Source: Alcanivorax sp. 1008
GTDB lineage: Bacteria; Pseudomonadota; Gammaproteobacteria; Pseudomonadales; Alcanivoracaceae
Direction: 5' to 3'
DNA: 64,000 nucleotides
Assembly: GCF_020667895.1 (NCBI RefSeq)
Contig: NZ_JAFMPS010000004.1
Coordinates: forward strand, 167,171-231,170
Numbering within the stretch: the stretch's first letter is position 1; the number at the start of each line of letters is the position of its first letter. Of the stretch, positions 1-8,828 are shown in pieces. The translations under genes and the position numbers were made by a program. The notes below the pieces were generated by a model. That model was given only the letters and a program-made list of their open reading frames with translations, ran no database searches and was not told the DNA's origin.

Positions 1-1
1 T

Positions 2-628
2 CGCCACTTGATCGCTGCACGTAATGAGCGAAATATGCAGACTCCATTGATCGGCCTCTCTGTCACCGTTTTACGCAGCACCGCAGGCGAGCTGGAAGCA
101 GGAATTCCAGCATTCTACAAAGAGCTCTCTCTGGATGGCGGCATCAACATCCAGGCACTGCAGACCATGCCCCAATACCAGGCCATCTACGACCACAGCA
201 TGAAGGAAGAAATTGTCGACCGGGAGGCAGGCAATATTGCCCAGCGAGCAATCTCCTCTAGCGAGCTACTGCATGAAGCACTCAACGATCGTCAAAACAA
301 GAATCATATCGGCTTCTATGAGCGGCTGTATCAAAGCGTGGATATGCGCTTTCAGTGCCCCTGGCTGATCAATGGCGCCTACCTGTCTACCGACGGGAAA
401 ATGGTGGCCTGCTGCCACATTAAGAATTATGACCATCACTCTTTGGGCAACGTCTGTGATGGAATTGAATCAATCAAAGCTCAACGGGAAACAATGCAGG
501 AAGACCTAAATCGGGGGAATATTCCACAGGCTTGTTCCGGCTGCATAATCGCAAAGACCATCGCAAAAAACTCGCTCAAGGCCATAAGCCTGATACAAAC
601 AGGGGGCGATAAACGCCCCCTCGCTTAA
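2..628 (+). CDS. Radical SAM protein, C-terminal SPASM part (5' truncated by window)
   Basis: Only the C-terminal ~209 residues are present. The frame is open to the left edge, so the first ATG or TTG codons here are not necessarily the real start. The second half carries a SPASM-type auxiliary iron-sulfur site: a Cys-Pro-Trp, then a Gly-x4-Cys (GKMVACC), then a downstream CSGC pair. The radical SAM CxxxCxxC core would lie upstream of the window. SPASM proteins commonly modify peptides or act in cofactor and glycan chemistry, but the substrate cannot be read from this fragment. The gene ends 12 bases before the convergent nitronate monooxygenase gene. Confidence 0.75.
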   Translation, partial: RHLIAARNERNMQTPLIGLSVTVLRSTAGELEAGIPAFYKELSLDGGINIQALQTMPQYQAIYDHSMKEEIVDREAGNIAQRAISSSELLHEALNDRQNKNHIGFYERLYQSVDMRFQCPWLINGAYLSTDGKMVACCHIKNYDHHSLGNVCDGIESIKAQRETMQEDLNRGNIPQACSGCIIAKTIAKNSLKAISLIQTGGDKRPLA

Positions 629-640
629 CCGTCTGGCCCA

Positions 641-1618
641 TCAATCAAGGAAGGCCATCATGCGATTGCGAATAGTGTCCTGACACTCGCGGATGATTTC
701 ACGAACCAACTCATCACAGCTTGGAACACTGTGAATCAAGCCCTGCACCATGCCAGACGTCCAGACACCATAGTCAATGTCGCCCTCAGTCAGCGCCACC
801 TTGCCTTTGACGCCAGCAACCATATCGCGGATCAGCTCGAACTGCATATTCGCTCCCTGTTCGCGCTCAATCTCATTTACCTTCTGCGCTATCTTGTTCT
901 TGTAAACACGGGCGGTATTTTTCAAGGGCCGATAAACCAGCGCGGTATCCAGCTCACTGGCCTCAACGATGGCACGCTTGATATTTTCATGCACCGGCGC
1001 TTCCTTGGTGGCGAGGAAACGAGTGCCCATATTAATGCCGTCAGCTCCCAGCGCCATGCAGGCAGCCATCTGCGCACCAGTGCCGATACCACCCGAAGCC
1101 AGCATGGGAATTTTCAGCACAGCCGCTGCCGCCGGCAACAACACCAGGTTGGGGATGTCATCTTCACCCGGGTGACCGGCACACTCAAACCCATCGACGC
1201 TCACTGCAGCAACACCTACCTTCTCTGCTTTCAGTGCATGACGAACCGAGGTGCACTTATGAACGACCTTGACACCGTACTGATTAAACACCGGCAGGAA
1301 CGGCTCCGGATTACGACCGGCCGTTTCAACCACCTTGATGCCAGACTCGCAGATCACCCGAGCATACTCTTCGTAGGGCACTGGCTTAATCGTCGGCAGG
1401 ATGGTCAGGTTGACTCCAAACGGCTTGTCGGTCATTTCACGGCAGCGTTTGATTTCTTTTTCCAGATCTTCCGGGGTGGGTTGGCTCAGGCCAGTGATGA
1501 TGCCCAGCCCACCGGCGTTGGAAACAGCCGCTGCTAACTCGGCAAAACCGACATTCTGCATGCCGCCCTGAACGATTGGATACTGGATGCCCAGCAATTC
1601 GGTAATACGGGTTTTCAT
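641..1618 (-). CDS. Nitronate monooxygenase / 2-nitropropane dioxygenase-like flavoprotein
   Basis: A 325-residue TIM-barrel FMN enzyme of the nitronate monooxygenase/enoyl-reductase-like family. It opens with ITELLGIQYPIVQGGMQ, has an N-terminal AGGLG, and carries the flavin phosphate-binding stretch GADGINMGTRF. Family members oxidise alkyl nitronates with O2; some are misannotated NAD(P)H oxidoreductases, so the substrate is inferred. The ATG at 1618 is preferred over an upstream start at 1675: it has a GGAG ribosome site just upstream and gives the usual N-terminus. The gene stands alone, convergent with the SPASM gene. Confidence 0.85.
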   Translation of the reverse strand: MKTRITELLGIQYPIVQGGMQNVGFAELAAAVSNAGGLGIITGLSQPTPEDLEKEIKRCREMTDKPFGVNLTILPTIKPVPYEEYARVICESGIKVVETAGRNPEPFLPVFNQYGVKVVHKCTSVRHALKAEKVGVAAVSVDGFECAGHPGEDDIPNLVLLPAAAAVLKIPMLASGGIGTGAQMAACMALGADGINMGTRFLATKEAPVHENIKRAIVEASELDTALVYRPLKNTARVYKNKIAQKVNEIEREQGANMQFELIRDMVAGVKGKVALTEGDIDYGVWTSGMVQGLIHSVPSCDELVREIIRECQDTIRNRMMAFLD

Positions 1619-1812
1619 CAACTTCTCCTGCAAATTGCCGCCGCTAGCCGGAGGCGGGATGCAGTCATTATTCATGGCCTGCCTGGACGGGCAATGACAG
1701 GTTCAGTCAGCAGAAAGGTTCCTGAGGCTAATCAGGATTGATAAATTTACAACACAGTCAAAGGGCACTGATGTTGGAGCCCTCAGAGCAGATCAGAGCA
1801 TTCATTGACATA

Positions 1813-1831
1813 GTTATTGAGAATCATTATC
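1813..1831 (+). promoter_or_regulatory. Fur box overlapping promoter
   Basis: The 19 bases here match the classical Fur consensus (GATAATGATAATCATTATC) at 16 positions. A TTGACA hexamer lies immediately upstream at 1805-1810, with a TAT..T -10 candidate at 1828-1833 (17-base spacing). The box would therefore cover the promoter of the small secreted protein gene starting at 1863. Repression under iron-replete conditions is inferred. Confidence 0.7.
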
Positions 1832-1862
1832 GTTTTGACATCCTCTTACTCAGGAACACACT

Positions 1863-2237
1863 ATGCTGATTATCCGTACCTCCGCCCTGCTTACCGCCAG
1901 CCTACTGCTGTCTTCTCCGTCGCTTGCGGATGATCCCACTGACCACTTCAAGGGCAAGCCATCACCCACCCTCACTGAGGCGATGACAAACTTCACCGAG
2001 TACAACAAAAAACTGGAAGCGCTGCTGGCGCAGGACGAACTTTCAGCAAAAGACATGCACGAAATCCATGTGCTGACCTACACGCTGGAAAATGCACTGC
2101 AGAAAATCGACGACTCAGTCGATGAGCTGGAAGAAATGCTGGAAGACGTGCACAAAGGTTCCGAGCATGCCGACCCAGATAAAGTTAAGAAACAGGGCAA
2201 GGGCTATCTTGAGCTTTCCCGCGAACTGATGCGCTAA
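1863..2237 (+). CDS. Small secreted helical protein (DUF6746-like), probably Fur-regulated
   Basis: A 124-residue protein with a Sec signal peptide (about residues 1-22, ending SLADD). The mature chain is acidic, Lys-rich and almost entirely helical. It includes the segment HFKGKPSPTLTEAM and an acidic heptad-like stretch around residues 80-100. It resembles the small periplasmic proteins grouped as DUF6746 in gammaproteobacteria, although I assign that name only tentatively. No catalytic motif, Cys or haem site is visible. The Fur box directly upstream suggests a role in iron physiology or envelope stress during iron limitation. A perfect 11-base-pair hairpin follows the stop codon. Confidence 0.75.
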   Translation: MLIIRTSALLTASLLLSSPSLADDPTDHFKGKPSPTLTEAMTNFTEYNKKLEALLAQDELSAKDMHEIHVLTYTLENALQKIDDSVDELEEMLEDVHKGSEHADPDKVKKQGKGYLELSRELMR

Positions 2238-2244
2238 CACCCGA

Positions 2245-2276
2245 CTCCCGTCGCCAATATGAACAGGCGACGGGAG
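2245..2276. terminator. Hairpin between convergent genes
   Basis: Perfect 11-base-pair stem (CTCCCGTCGCC / GGCGACGGGAG) with a 10-base loop. It lies between the stop of the Fur-regulated gene and the convergent stop of the haloalkane dehalogenase. There is no strong T-tract on either strand, so termination is likely but not certain. Confidence 0.6.
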
Positions 2277-2284
2277 GCATTCCG

Positions 2285-3193
2285 TCAGCGAGTGGCGGCG
2301 ATAAAGTCAATCGTCACCTTGGCCAACGCCTCTCCCTGATCCTCCTGCAGGAAGTGACCACCGTTCTCAATGGTGGTGTGCGGCTGGCCTTCACAGCCTG
2401 GAATCAGCTTGCGGATCACCGGAGCGGCCGCCGCAGTAATCGGATCCTTGTCGCTGAAAGCAGTCAGGAATGGCTTGTCGAACTTGAACAGCACTTCCCA
2501 GGCCTTGCGGTTGGCGGCGGTGGCCGGGTTGTCCGGGGTAGTGGGCACCAGCGCCGGGAACTGGCGGGCGCCTTCCTTGTAGGACTCATCCGGAAAAGGT
2601 GCATCGTAGGCAGCCACCACCTCTGCGCTTAACGGCGTCGCGCAGCCGGACTGGATAATCTTGCCGGTGGCAAACACCGGGGTCTCCTGAGAAAACTTCT
2701 GCCAGGCCAAAAACGCCGGGCCGGGATCGTGATCACCGGTGGGCAGCATGGTGTTAGCCGCCACCGCGCGGGCAAAACGCTCCGGGTGCTCGGCCAGCAA
2801 ACGCAAACCAATCAACCCACCCCAGTCCTGACAGACCAGCGTAATGTCGGTCAGATCCAGTTGCGTGAGAATGTTACTGGTCCAGTCAACATGGCGCTGG
2901 TAGGTGTAATCGGTGCGCTTTGACGGTTTATCGGAACGACCGAAGCCGATCAGGTCCGGAGCAATCACGCGATGGCCGGCGGCCACCAGCAGCGGAATCA
3001 TTTTCCGGTACAGATAGCACCAGGTCGGCTCACCATGCATCAGCAATACCGGCGCTGCATCGCGGGGACCCTCATCAAGGTAGTGCATGCGCAGCTCGCC
3101 ACCCTCGGTGTCATCCACCATCAGGTAGTGTGGCGCAAAATCGTAACCGGGAAGATTCTGGAAATGTTCGTCAGGGGTGCGCAGCGCTTGCAT
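2285..3193 (-). CDS. dhmA: Haloalkane dehalogenase, subfamily HLD-I
   Basis: A 302-residue alpha/beta hydrolase with the full haloalkane dehalogenase signature. Asp123 is the nucleophile, followed by halide-binding Trp124 (VCQDWGG). Glu57-region HGEPTW supplies the oxyanion/halide side. Asp248 (FSDKD) is the acid, located after the cap as in HLD-I enzymes such as DhlA, and His280 (NGGHF) is the base. The enzyme hydrolyses carbon-halogen bonds of haloalkanes to alcohol and halide, normally in the cytoplasm. The ATG at 3193 with an AAGGAG site seven bases upstream is preferred over the TTG at 3199. It lies 30 bases downstream of the TetR regulator gene on the same strand, so the two are probably one operon. 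Confidence 0.9.
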   Translation of the reverse strand: MQALRTPDEHFQNLPGYDFAPHYLMVDDTEGGELRMHYLDEGPRDAAPVLLMHGEPTWCYLYRKMIPLLVAAGHRVIAPDLIGFGRSDKPSKRTDYTYQRHVDWTSNILTQLDLTDITLVCQDWGGLIGLRLLAEHPERFARAVAANTMLPTGDHDPGPAFLAWQKFSQETPVFATGKIIQSGCATPLSAEVVAAYDAPFPDESYKEGARQFPALVPTTPDNPATAANRKAWEVLFKFDKPFLTAFSDKDPITAAAAPVIRKLIPGCEGQPHTTIENGGHFLQEDQGEALAKVTIDFIAATR

Positions 3194-3223
3194 GGTCAAT
3201 ACTCCTTTTTATTGTCATCAGAT

Positions 3224-3817
3224 TCAGTGCTTTTGTATGGGAAGGGCCGCCATGACCCCGTCCACTAGTTCGGACAGGCGGGCGTGATCAGGATGGATGG
3301 TGCTATCCACCAGCACACCCTGCAGACATAGCAGCAGATGTCGGGCCCAGCGACGGCAGTCGCAGTCGGCACGCAGTTGGCCTGCCTGCGCGGCACGTTG
3401 CAGGCAATCGGCAAAGGCGTCTTCGAGCAATGCGAGGCCACGATCCAGTTGCGCCCGCACCGCGAGATCCGTGGCGGATTTTTCCAGCGCGGTATTGGCC
3501 AGCAGGCAGGCCATCGGTGGCCGCTGCTCGCTGATGTAGTCGTAGGTGGAATCGAAAAACCGGCGTAACCCGGCCAGTGCATCCTCGGCGCGCAGATAGC
3601 GATCGATGCGCCACTGCACCACCTTGGCGATGTAGTGGTCGAGGACGCTGGCAAACAACGCCTCCTTGGAATCAAAGCGGTTGTACAGGCTGGACGCAGT
3701 CAGGCCGGTGGCCTGCTCCAGATGACGGACGCTGGTGCCGGCAAAGCCGTTCTGCCAGAACACCAGCATGGCGCGGGTCAGCACATCAGATTGGCGAAAT
3801 CGGGGCGGTCTAGCCAT
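3224..3817 (-). CDS. TetR/AcrR-family repressor of the dehalogenase operon
   Basis: A 197-residue regulator with an N-terminal TetR helix-turn-helix (residues about 10-55, including GFAGTSVRHLEQATGL and SLYNRFDSKEAL). The C-terminal ligand-binding domain is helical and of usual length. Its start codon lies 9 bases from a 26-base palindrome (3826-3851), which points to autorepression. The dehalogenase gene follows after a 30-base gap, so the inducer is plausibly an alkane-derived or halogenated compound; that is inference. The DMT transporter gene upstream is on the same strand but is separated by the operator region. Confidence 0.88.
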   Translation of the reverse strand: MARPPRFRQSDVLTRAMLVFWQNGFAGTSVRHLEQATGLTASSLYNRFDSKEALFASVLDHYIAKVVQWRIDRYLRAEDALAGLRRFFDSTYDYISEQRPPMACLLANTALEKSATDLAVRAQLDRGLALLEDAFADCLQRAAQAGQLRADCDCRRWARHLLLCLQGVLVDSTIHPDHARLSELVDGVMAALPIQKH

Positions 3818-3825
3818 GCTTGGTC

Positions 3826-3851
3826 CATTTTGTAACGATTGCTACAAAATG
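3826..3851. promoter_or_regulatory. TetR-type palindromic operator
   Basis: Two perfect 9-base arms (CATTTTGTA and TACAAAATG) flank an 8-base centre that is itself half symmetric. The element sits just upstream of the TetR gene start on the minus strand, where it would overlap the promoter or ribosome site. Its size and symmetry are typical of TetR-dimer operators. No second copy was seen elsewhere in the window. Confidence 0.75.
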
Positions 3852-3897
3852 AACTCGGCAAGCCTCATGGTCAAGGCCTGTCAGGCCAAAAACTGAC

Positions 3898-4791
3898 TCA
3901 ATGCCCCACGGCCCCCACCAGCGCTGCCCTGGTACGACGATCACCAAGGAAGTACAGCGCCAGCCCGAACATAATCACTAGCGCCCCGACAATCACATTC
4001 AGTCCCGGCTGTTCGCCGTTGAACAGGGCGCCGAGTAGCAGCGCCAGCACCGGCGTCATCAGGGTAATTAGCGCTACCGTGGCGGCGGACAGGCTGGCCA
4101 GAACCTTGAAGTAGCAGACGAAGCCAATCAGCGAGCCGCACAGGGCCAGATACAGCACTGCCCAGACGCCATGCATTGCCTCGCCAACGGTAAAGCTCTC
4201 GCCCATAACGAACCACAGCCCCCAGAAACAAGGCAGGCTGATAATCAGCGACCCCAGCGTTTGTGGCAGCGGCCCGAGCCCGGCGGCAACCTGCTTCACG
4301 GCAATGCCACTGACACTGAACCCGGTCACCGCGCCGAGCAGTAACAGGATGCCGATCAACTGATTGCCACCCTGCAGGGCATCGGCAAACACCAACGCCA
4401 GACCACCGACACCGGTGACACAGCCGGCCCAGTGCCAGAGATTCAGACGCACCGGATTAGGCAACAGCTGCAGCATGAAGCCGGACAGCAATGGCGCCAG
4501 CCCGAACATCACCGAGATCAGCCCCGAGGCCACATACACCGATGCCAGATAACTCAGCGACATGGCGCCAAACACGCCCGGCAGCGCCGCCGCGTAACTC
4601 TTGATTGCCAACCGATCCCAGCGCAGACGCTGGCCCAGCAGCCACAACCACGGCAGACCGACAGCCACCGCCAGCATCATGCGCAGCATCACGGCGGTCA
4701 CCGGCATAAAGGTTTCCGCACTCCATTTGATAGCAAGCGGTGTGGTGGCCCAAACCAGTACAACGATCAGATAGGCGAGCCCGACAGGCAC
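3898..4791 (-). CDS. DMT-superfamily (EamA) transporter
   Basis: A 297-residue integral membrane protein with about ten hydrophobic segments arranged as two EamA repeats, the normal size for this family. DMT carriers export or import amino acids, nucleotides or other metabolites, and the substrate is not predictable here. The start is GTG at 4791 with a strong AAGGAGA site. About 40 bases upstream on the transcribed strand lies an intrinsic terminator (4830-4863), so expression may be controlled by attenuation. The gene ends upstream of the TetR operator and is probably not cotranscribed with the dehalogenase. Confidence 0.88.
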   Translation of the reverse strand: MPVGLAYLIVVLVWATTPLAIKWSAETFMPVTAVMLRMMLAVAVGLPWLWLLGQRLRWDRLAIKSYAAALPGVFGAMSLSYLASVYVASGLISVMFGLAPLLSGFMLQLLPNPVRLNLWHWAGCVTGVGGLALVFADALQGGNQLIGILLLLGAVTGFSVSGIAVKQVAAGLGPLPQTLGSLIISLPCFWGLWFVMGESFTVGEAMHGVWAVLYLALCGSLIGFVCYFKVLASLSAATVALITLMTPVLALLLGALFNGEQPGLNVIVGALVIMFGLALYFLGDRRTRAALVGAVGH

Positions 4792-4829
4792 GGTTTTTCT
4801 CCTTGGTATGGGCAGCGGGCACCGGGCAC

Positions 4830-4863
4830 AAAAAAAGCCGCAGGTGCTTTACGCTGCGGCTTT
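4830..4863 (-). terminator. Intrinsic terminator inside the DMT transporter leader (possible attenuator)
   Basis: On the minus strand a 10-base-pair stem (AAAGCCGCAG / CTGCGGCTTT) with a 10-base loop is followed by seven T residues. It lies in the 5' leader of the DMT gene, not behind any minus-strand gene, because cca to the right reads the other way. A short minus-strand reading frame (start near 4946, about 20 codons) precedes it and could serve as a leader peptide. Confidence 0.65.
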
Positions 4864-5017
4864 GGTTGAATTCAGTACTATGAATCAGACAGCCGGCAGC
4901 GCTCCCCCACACCAGGCGCGGGCGACTCGCATTGCAACTTTCAGCATTGGTTGTTTGCGGCTGCTCTTCATCGTGCGAACATCATCTGCATTCAGTCCGG
5001 CACAGGCAAGTCACAAA

Positions 5018-6256
5018 TTGAAAAATTATCTGGTGGGGGGAGCCGTGCGCGATCAGCTGCTCGGCCTCAAGGTCACGGAAAAGGACTGGGTGGTGGTCGG
5101 CGCCACGCCGGAACAGATGCTGTCCCAAGGGTTTACTCCCGTGGGCAAGGATTTCCCGGTGTTCATTCACCCGCGTAGCGGCGAGGAATATGCCCTTGCC
5201 CGCACCGAGCGAAAGGCTGGTCATGGCTATCACGGCTTTACCTTCAATGCGTCCCCTGAGGTAACGCTGGAAGAGGATCTGCTGCGCCGCGACCTGACCA
5301 TCAACGCCATGGCCCGCGAACCGGGCGGCCCACTGATTGACCCCCATGGTGGCTTGCGCGATCTTAAAGGACGCTGGCTACGCCACGTTTCCGAAGCCTT
5401 TGCTGAAGACCCTCTGCGGGTACTTCGAGTGGCCCGCTTTGCTGCCCGCTACCACTGGCTTGGCTTTCGTGTCGCCGAAGAAACGCTAACACTAATGCGC
5501 CAACTCAGTGACAGTGGCGAACTGGCTCACCTGACTGCCGAACGGGTCTGGAAAGAGACGGAGAAGGGCCTGATGGAGCAGGACCCGCAGATTTACTTTG
5601 CCGTACTGGAACAGTGCGGGGCACTGCAGGTTTTGCTACCAGAACTGGCACGACTACGTGGTGTGCCACAACCCGCTGCCCACCATCCTGAAATCGACAC
5701 ACTGGAGCATCAGTATCTTGCCCTGAAACAAACGGCGCTCATGGGGCTGCCATTGACGGCACGTTTCGCAGTGCTGGTGCACGATCTTGGCAAGGGCTTA
5801 ACAGAGCCCGCCGAGTGGCCGCGGCATATCGCCCACGAGGAACGCAGTGCCGGGCTCGCAGAGCAGGTTGCCACTCGACTCAGGGCGCCCAACGAGTGCC
5901 GTGATATTGGCGTATTAGTGGCCCGTTTCCACACCCACTGTCACCGGGCACTGGAACTGAAAGCAGAAACGGTATGGAAGCTGTTCAAGGCTCTAGATGC
6001 CGTACGCCGGCCGCAGCGACTGGAATTATTTCTCGGTGCCTGCGAAGCCGATGCCCGCGGCCGACTTGGTTTTGCCGAACGGGACTACCCACAGGCGGAT
6101 TACCTGCGTCGCGCCGCTGAAGCGGTAGGTAACGTTGATATCAATGCAATACGGGCACAAGGTTTTACTGGACCGCAATTAGGCGAGGCAATCGACAAAG
6201 CCCGTATTCATTTACTGAAGGAGCTCAAGCAGACATGGCTAACCCTGTCGCCCTGA
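5018..6256 (+). CDS. cca: CCA-adding tRNA nucleotidyltransferase (multifunctional)
   Basis: Adds or repairs the 3' CCA end of tRNA in the cytoplasm. Using the TTG at 5018 gives 412 residues, the same length as E. coli Cca, beginning at the invariant [13 protein letters not shown]. Visible motifs are the nucleotidyltransferase metal site (KDWVVVG), [10 protein letters not shown], the neck [16 protein letters not shown], and an HD phosphohydrolase domain (HDLGKGLT). Upstream in-frame ATG codons exist but would add about 70 unconserved residues. The 3' end overlaps the pteridine reductase gene by 22 bases, implying translational coupling. Confidence 0.93.
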   Translation: MKNYLVGGAVRDQLLGLKVTEKDWVVVGATPEQMLSQGFTPVGKDFPVFIHPRSGEEYALARTERKAGHGYHGFTFNASPEVTLEEDLLRRDLTINAMAREPGGPLIDPHGGLRDLKGRWLRHVSEAFAEDPLRVLRVARFAARYHWLGFRVAEETLTLMRQLSDSGELAHLTAERVWKETEKGLMEQDPQIYFAVLEQCGALQVLLPELARLRGVPQPAAHHPEIDTLEHQYLALKQTALMGLPLTARFAVLVHDLGKGLTEPAEWPRHIAHEERSAGLAEQVATRLRAPNECRDIGVLVARFHTHCHRALELKAETVWKLFKALDAVRRPQRLELFLGACEADARGRLGFAERDYPQADYLRRAAEAVGNVDINAIRAQGFTGPQLGEAIDKARIHLLKELKQTWLTLSP

Positions 6257-6972
6257 TTACCGGCGCTGCCAGACGGCTCGGCGCAGAAACTGCCCGTAAA
6301 CTCCATCAGCGCGGCATGCATCTAATCATTCACTATCGCAATAGCGCCGGTGAAGCGGATGCACTGGTCGAAGAGCTGAATCAGATACGCCCGCAATCGG
6401 CCTGCGCCCTGCAGGCCGATCTGGATAGTCCCGATCAGGTGCGCGCCCTTGCCAACACAGCCGTCCAGAAATGGGGGCGACTGGATTTACTGGTCAACAA
6501 TGCTTCATCTTTCTATCCAACCCCAATGGGCAGCAGCACCGATGAGGATTGGACCAGGCTGATAAATAGTAACCTGCGCGCCCCATACATCCTCACCGAG
6601 TCGCTGGCCCCGATTCTGGCGGAACACAAGGGCTGCATCATTAACATTATTGACGTCTATGCAGAAAAGCCGCTGGCCCAGCACACCCTCTACTGTATGG
6701 CCAAGGCCGGTCTTGCCATGCTAACCCGCAGCAGCGCCCGCGAGCTGGGCCCGGATGTGCGGGTCAACGGTGTATCGCCGGGCCCTATCCTGTGGCCGGA
6801 ACAGGGTCAGGACAACCAGTCGTCAATTATTGCTGCCACAGCGCTCAAGCGCTGTGGCGCCCCCACCGACATTGCCGCTATGGTTACCTTTCTGGCGCTG
6901 GATGCACCCTATGTCACCGGGCAGATTGTTGCGGTGGACGGCGGCCGCTCGTTGGGATTTCAAGGAGGATGA
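6235..6972 (+). CDS. Pteridine reductase-like SDR (PTR1/FolM type)
   Basis: A 245-residue short-chain dehydrogenase. The nucleotide motif is TGAARRLG, the TGxxxRxG form characteristic of pteridine reductases rather than the usual TGxxxGxG. The NNASSF motif and a YxxxK catalytic pair (YCMAK) are present, with a DVYAEKP stretch where PTR1 enzymes carry the active-site Asp. It would use NADPH to reduce dihydrobiopterin, dihydromonapterin or dihydrofolate. folK and folB lie 1.4-2.2 kb downstream on the opposite strand, which fits a pterin/folate neighbourhood. It overlaps the end of cca and is followed within 2 bases by a DUF4124 gene. Confidence 0.85.
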   Translation: MANPVALITGAARRLGAETARKLHQRGMHLIIHYRNSAGEADALVEELNQIRPQSACALQADLDSPDQVRALANTAVQKWGRLDLLVNNASSFYPTPMGSSTDEDWTRLINSNLRAPYILTESLAPILAEHKGCIINIIDVYAEKPLAQHTLYCMAKAGLAMLTRSSARELGPDVRVNGVSPGPILWPEQGQDNQSSIIAATALKRCGAPTDIAAMVTFLALDAPYVTGQIVAVDGGRSLGFQGG

Positions 6973-6974
6973 TC

Positions 6975-7421
6975 ATGCTTCGACTCGTTGCTCTGCTGGC
7001 ACTGCTGCCGGCTAGTATGTCAATAGCGCAGGACCTGTATCGCTGGACCGACGAAGATGGTCGTGTCCATTTCGGTGATCGTCCTCCTGAAGACCGTGCG
7101 CCGGAGCAATTACAGCTCAAACCCCAACCACTGCTTGGTCAGGACGATGAAGTGCGGCAACGGTTCGAGCGGCTAGAGCGGCTGCGCAGTGGCGAAGAGC
7201 AAAAACAACAAGAAGAAGAGCGCTTGCGCCAGGAAGAGGCCAAGCAGCGTAGACAAAAAATGGCGCCGCTTTGTGCCCAGGCGAAACGGGATCTGAAAGC
7301 CTTGAGCGGGCGAGTCGTGTATGTCGACGAGGATGGCGAGGGTCGCGACGTGTCTCTTGAGCAAGTCGCCGCTGACCGGAAAAAGGTGAGTCAATGGATT
7401 GCCGAAAACTGCACAGAATAG
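6975..7421 (+). CDS. DUF4124-domain secreted coiled-coil protein
   Basis: A 148-residue protein with a Sec signal peptide (ending SIAQD) and a DUF4124 domain (LYRWTDEDGRVHFGDRPP). A Glu/Gln/Arg-rich coiled coil follows at about residues 55-95. DUF4124 is a small periplasmic fold of unknown function found at the N-terminus of many proteobacterial envelope proteins. The ATG at 6975 has an AAGGAGG site at the right distance; the ATG at 6969 is too close to it. The next gene, also DUF4124-containing, overlaps its 3' end by 28 bases. Confidence 0.85.
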   Translation: MLRLVALLALLPASMSIAQDLYRWTDEDGRVHFGDRPPEDRAPEQLQLKPQPLLGQDDEVRQRFERLERLRSGEEQKQQEEERLRQEEAKQRRQKMAPLCAQAKRDLKALSGRVVYVDEDGEGRDVSLEQVAADRKKVSQWIAENCTE

Positions 7422-8323
7422 CTATTGCACTGGTGCTGCTAAGCCCACTGGCACAGGCCGGTGTTTATCAATGGCGAGACGAACAGGGACGCCTGCACTT
7501 TTCCGACAAGCCACCCATAAATGATGACAGCGCTTCCCTGTATGCCACCGCAGAACCTGAGAGCCGGTCAGGTGTTGTGGAGTTCCAGCGCGTCGACTTC
7601 AATCTTAGTGAAGCCGCAGAGCAGCAGGTACGGGAAGGGCTCAATGCCATACTGTCGCTCTATACCGGCACTCTGGGCCTGGATGTACGCGGCGATGTCT
7701 CGGTAAAACTCTCTCTGATCGAAAGCAAACAAGAGTTTGATCGCTGGCTGAGCGCGCGAACCGGCGAGCCTGTCGGTGGTTTAGTCAGTGGCGTGTACGT
7801 TACCGCCACCAAAGAAGTGGCGGTTTGGAACTGGGCCAGCGAAGAGCGAGTGGTACAAACCATTTTGCACGAGTCCAGCCACGTTATTCTGGCCCAACTG
7901 GCGCCCCGAGCGCCGAGCTGGATCCATGAAGGCATGGCCCAATATGTGCAAATGCTTCAACAGCGTAACAATGCCATTGAGATAGCCCCCTATCCGGCAG
8001 CAGCCGCACGGATTCGCAACTGGGTAGAAGGTGGCGAATTAGTTAGCCTGCGCAGCTATCTGAACCTGCCGGAACAACGCTGGCGGGAAATGGCTCACAA
8101 TATGGATGCCATTCCCTACAGCATTGCCTGGGGCATGGTGTACTTCATGATGTCATCACCGATCGGCCAGCAAACTCTGCGCCGGATACTGCATGACATG
8201 GAAAAAAGCGGCCAATGGCCCACAGCAGACGCAATTGATGCTCGCTACCCTGGCGGCCTGGTGAAAATGGACTATGATTTTTTCCGCTGGGCCCAGTCAG
8301 AAATGACCGCCCATCGTTATTAA
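7394..8323 (+). CDS. DUF4124 fused to gluzincin-like metallopeptidase (peptidase MA-like)
   Basis: A 309-residue secreted protein: signal peptide (1-21), DUF4124 domain (about 23-42, GVYQWRDEQGRLHFSDKPP), then a metallopeptidase-like domain. The zinc site is HESSH (His159, Glu160, His163), with a probable third ligand Glu179 in WIHEGMAQY, the gluzincin pattern. It likely cleaves proteins or peptidoglycan-linked peptides in the periplasm, but the substrate is unknown. The gene starts inside the preceding DUF4124 gene with an AAGGTGAG site. It is convergent with folK. Confidence 0.83.
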   Translation: MDCRKLHRIAIALVLLSPLAQAGVYQWRDEQGRLHFSDKPPINDDSASLYATAEPESRSGVVEFQRVDFNLSEAAEQQVREGLNAILSLYTGTLGLDVRGDVSVKLSLIESKQEFDRWLSARTGEPVGGLVSGVYVTATKEVAVWNWASEERVVQTILHESSHVILAQLAPRAPSWIHEGMAQYVQMLQQRNNAIEIAPYPAAAARIRNWVEGGELVSLRSYLNLPEQRWREMAHNMDAIPYSIAWGMVYFMMSSPIGQQTLRRILHDMEKSGQWPTADAIDARYPGGLVKMDYDFFRWAQSEMTAHRY

Positions 8324-8336
8324 TCGACAAAAAAAC

Positions 8337-8828
8337 TCAGGGCCAAATAAACGGAACCTGCCACAGTGATTGGGCAGAAAAATCCTTGCCCGCCAAAAGC
8401 GCTGTATAGGAACTACCACGCACCGGATGCAATTCAGCCGGGGCGATATCTGCCAGCGGCTTCAATACAAAAGCATGCTTGAGAATTTCATCACGGGGTA
8501 ACTCAACGCCATCAATCAGACCGACCCTGTCCCCGTAGGTAAGAATGTCGATATCCAGTGTCCGGCTGGCAAACTTTTTCTCGCCCCGAGTGCGCCCATG
8601 ATCGGCCTCGATAGCACGCAGCAGGGACGACAAATCACCCACCGCCAGATCCGTATCAATGGCCACCACCAGATTGAGAAACGGCTCGCCATCAAAGCCA
8701 ACTGCGGCACTCTCGTATACCGGGCTCAAGATCAACTGAGAAAAATGCTGCGCCAGCGCATCTAGCCCGGAACGAATATTGCGCTCACGGTCGATATTGG
8801 AACCAAAGCTCAGGTAAACCCGTGTCAT
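8337..8828 (-). CDS. folK: 2-amino-4-hydroxy-6-hydroxymethyldihydropteridine pyrophosphokinase
   Basis: A 163-residue HPPK that transfers pyrophosphate from ATP to hydroxymethyl-dihydropterin in folate synthesis. It starts with YLSFGSNIDRERNI and has VYESAAVG. It carries the hallmark acidic ATP/Mg site SRTLDIDILTYGD. Its start overlaps the end of folB by 4 bases (ATGA), so the two consecutive pathway enzymes are translationally coupled. Confidence 0.95.
   Translation of the reverse strand: MTRVYLSFGSNIDRERNIRSGLDALAQHFSQLILSPVYESAAVGFDGEPFLNLVVAIDTDLAVGDLSSLLRAIEADHGRTRGEKKFASRTLDIDILTYGDRVGLIDGVELPRDEILKHAFVLKPLADIAPAELHPVRGSSYTALLAGKDFSAQSLWQVPFIWP

Noticed and set aside
731..1537. Long open frame antisense to the nitronate monooxygenase
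   Set aside because: It is a shadow of a well-supported gene, has no domain signature and lacks a ribosome site.
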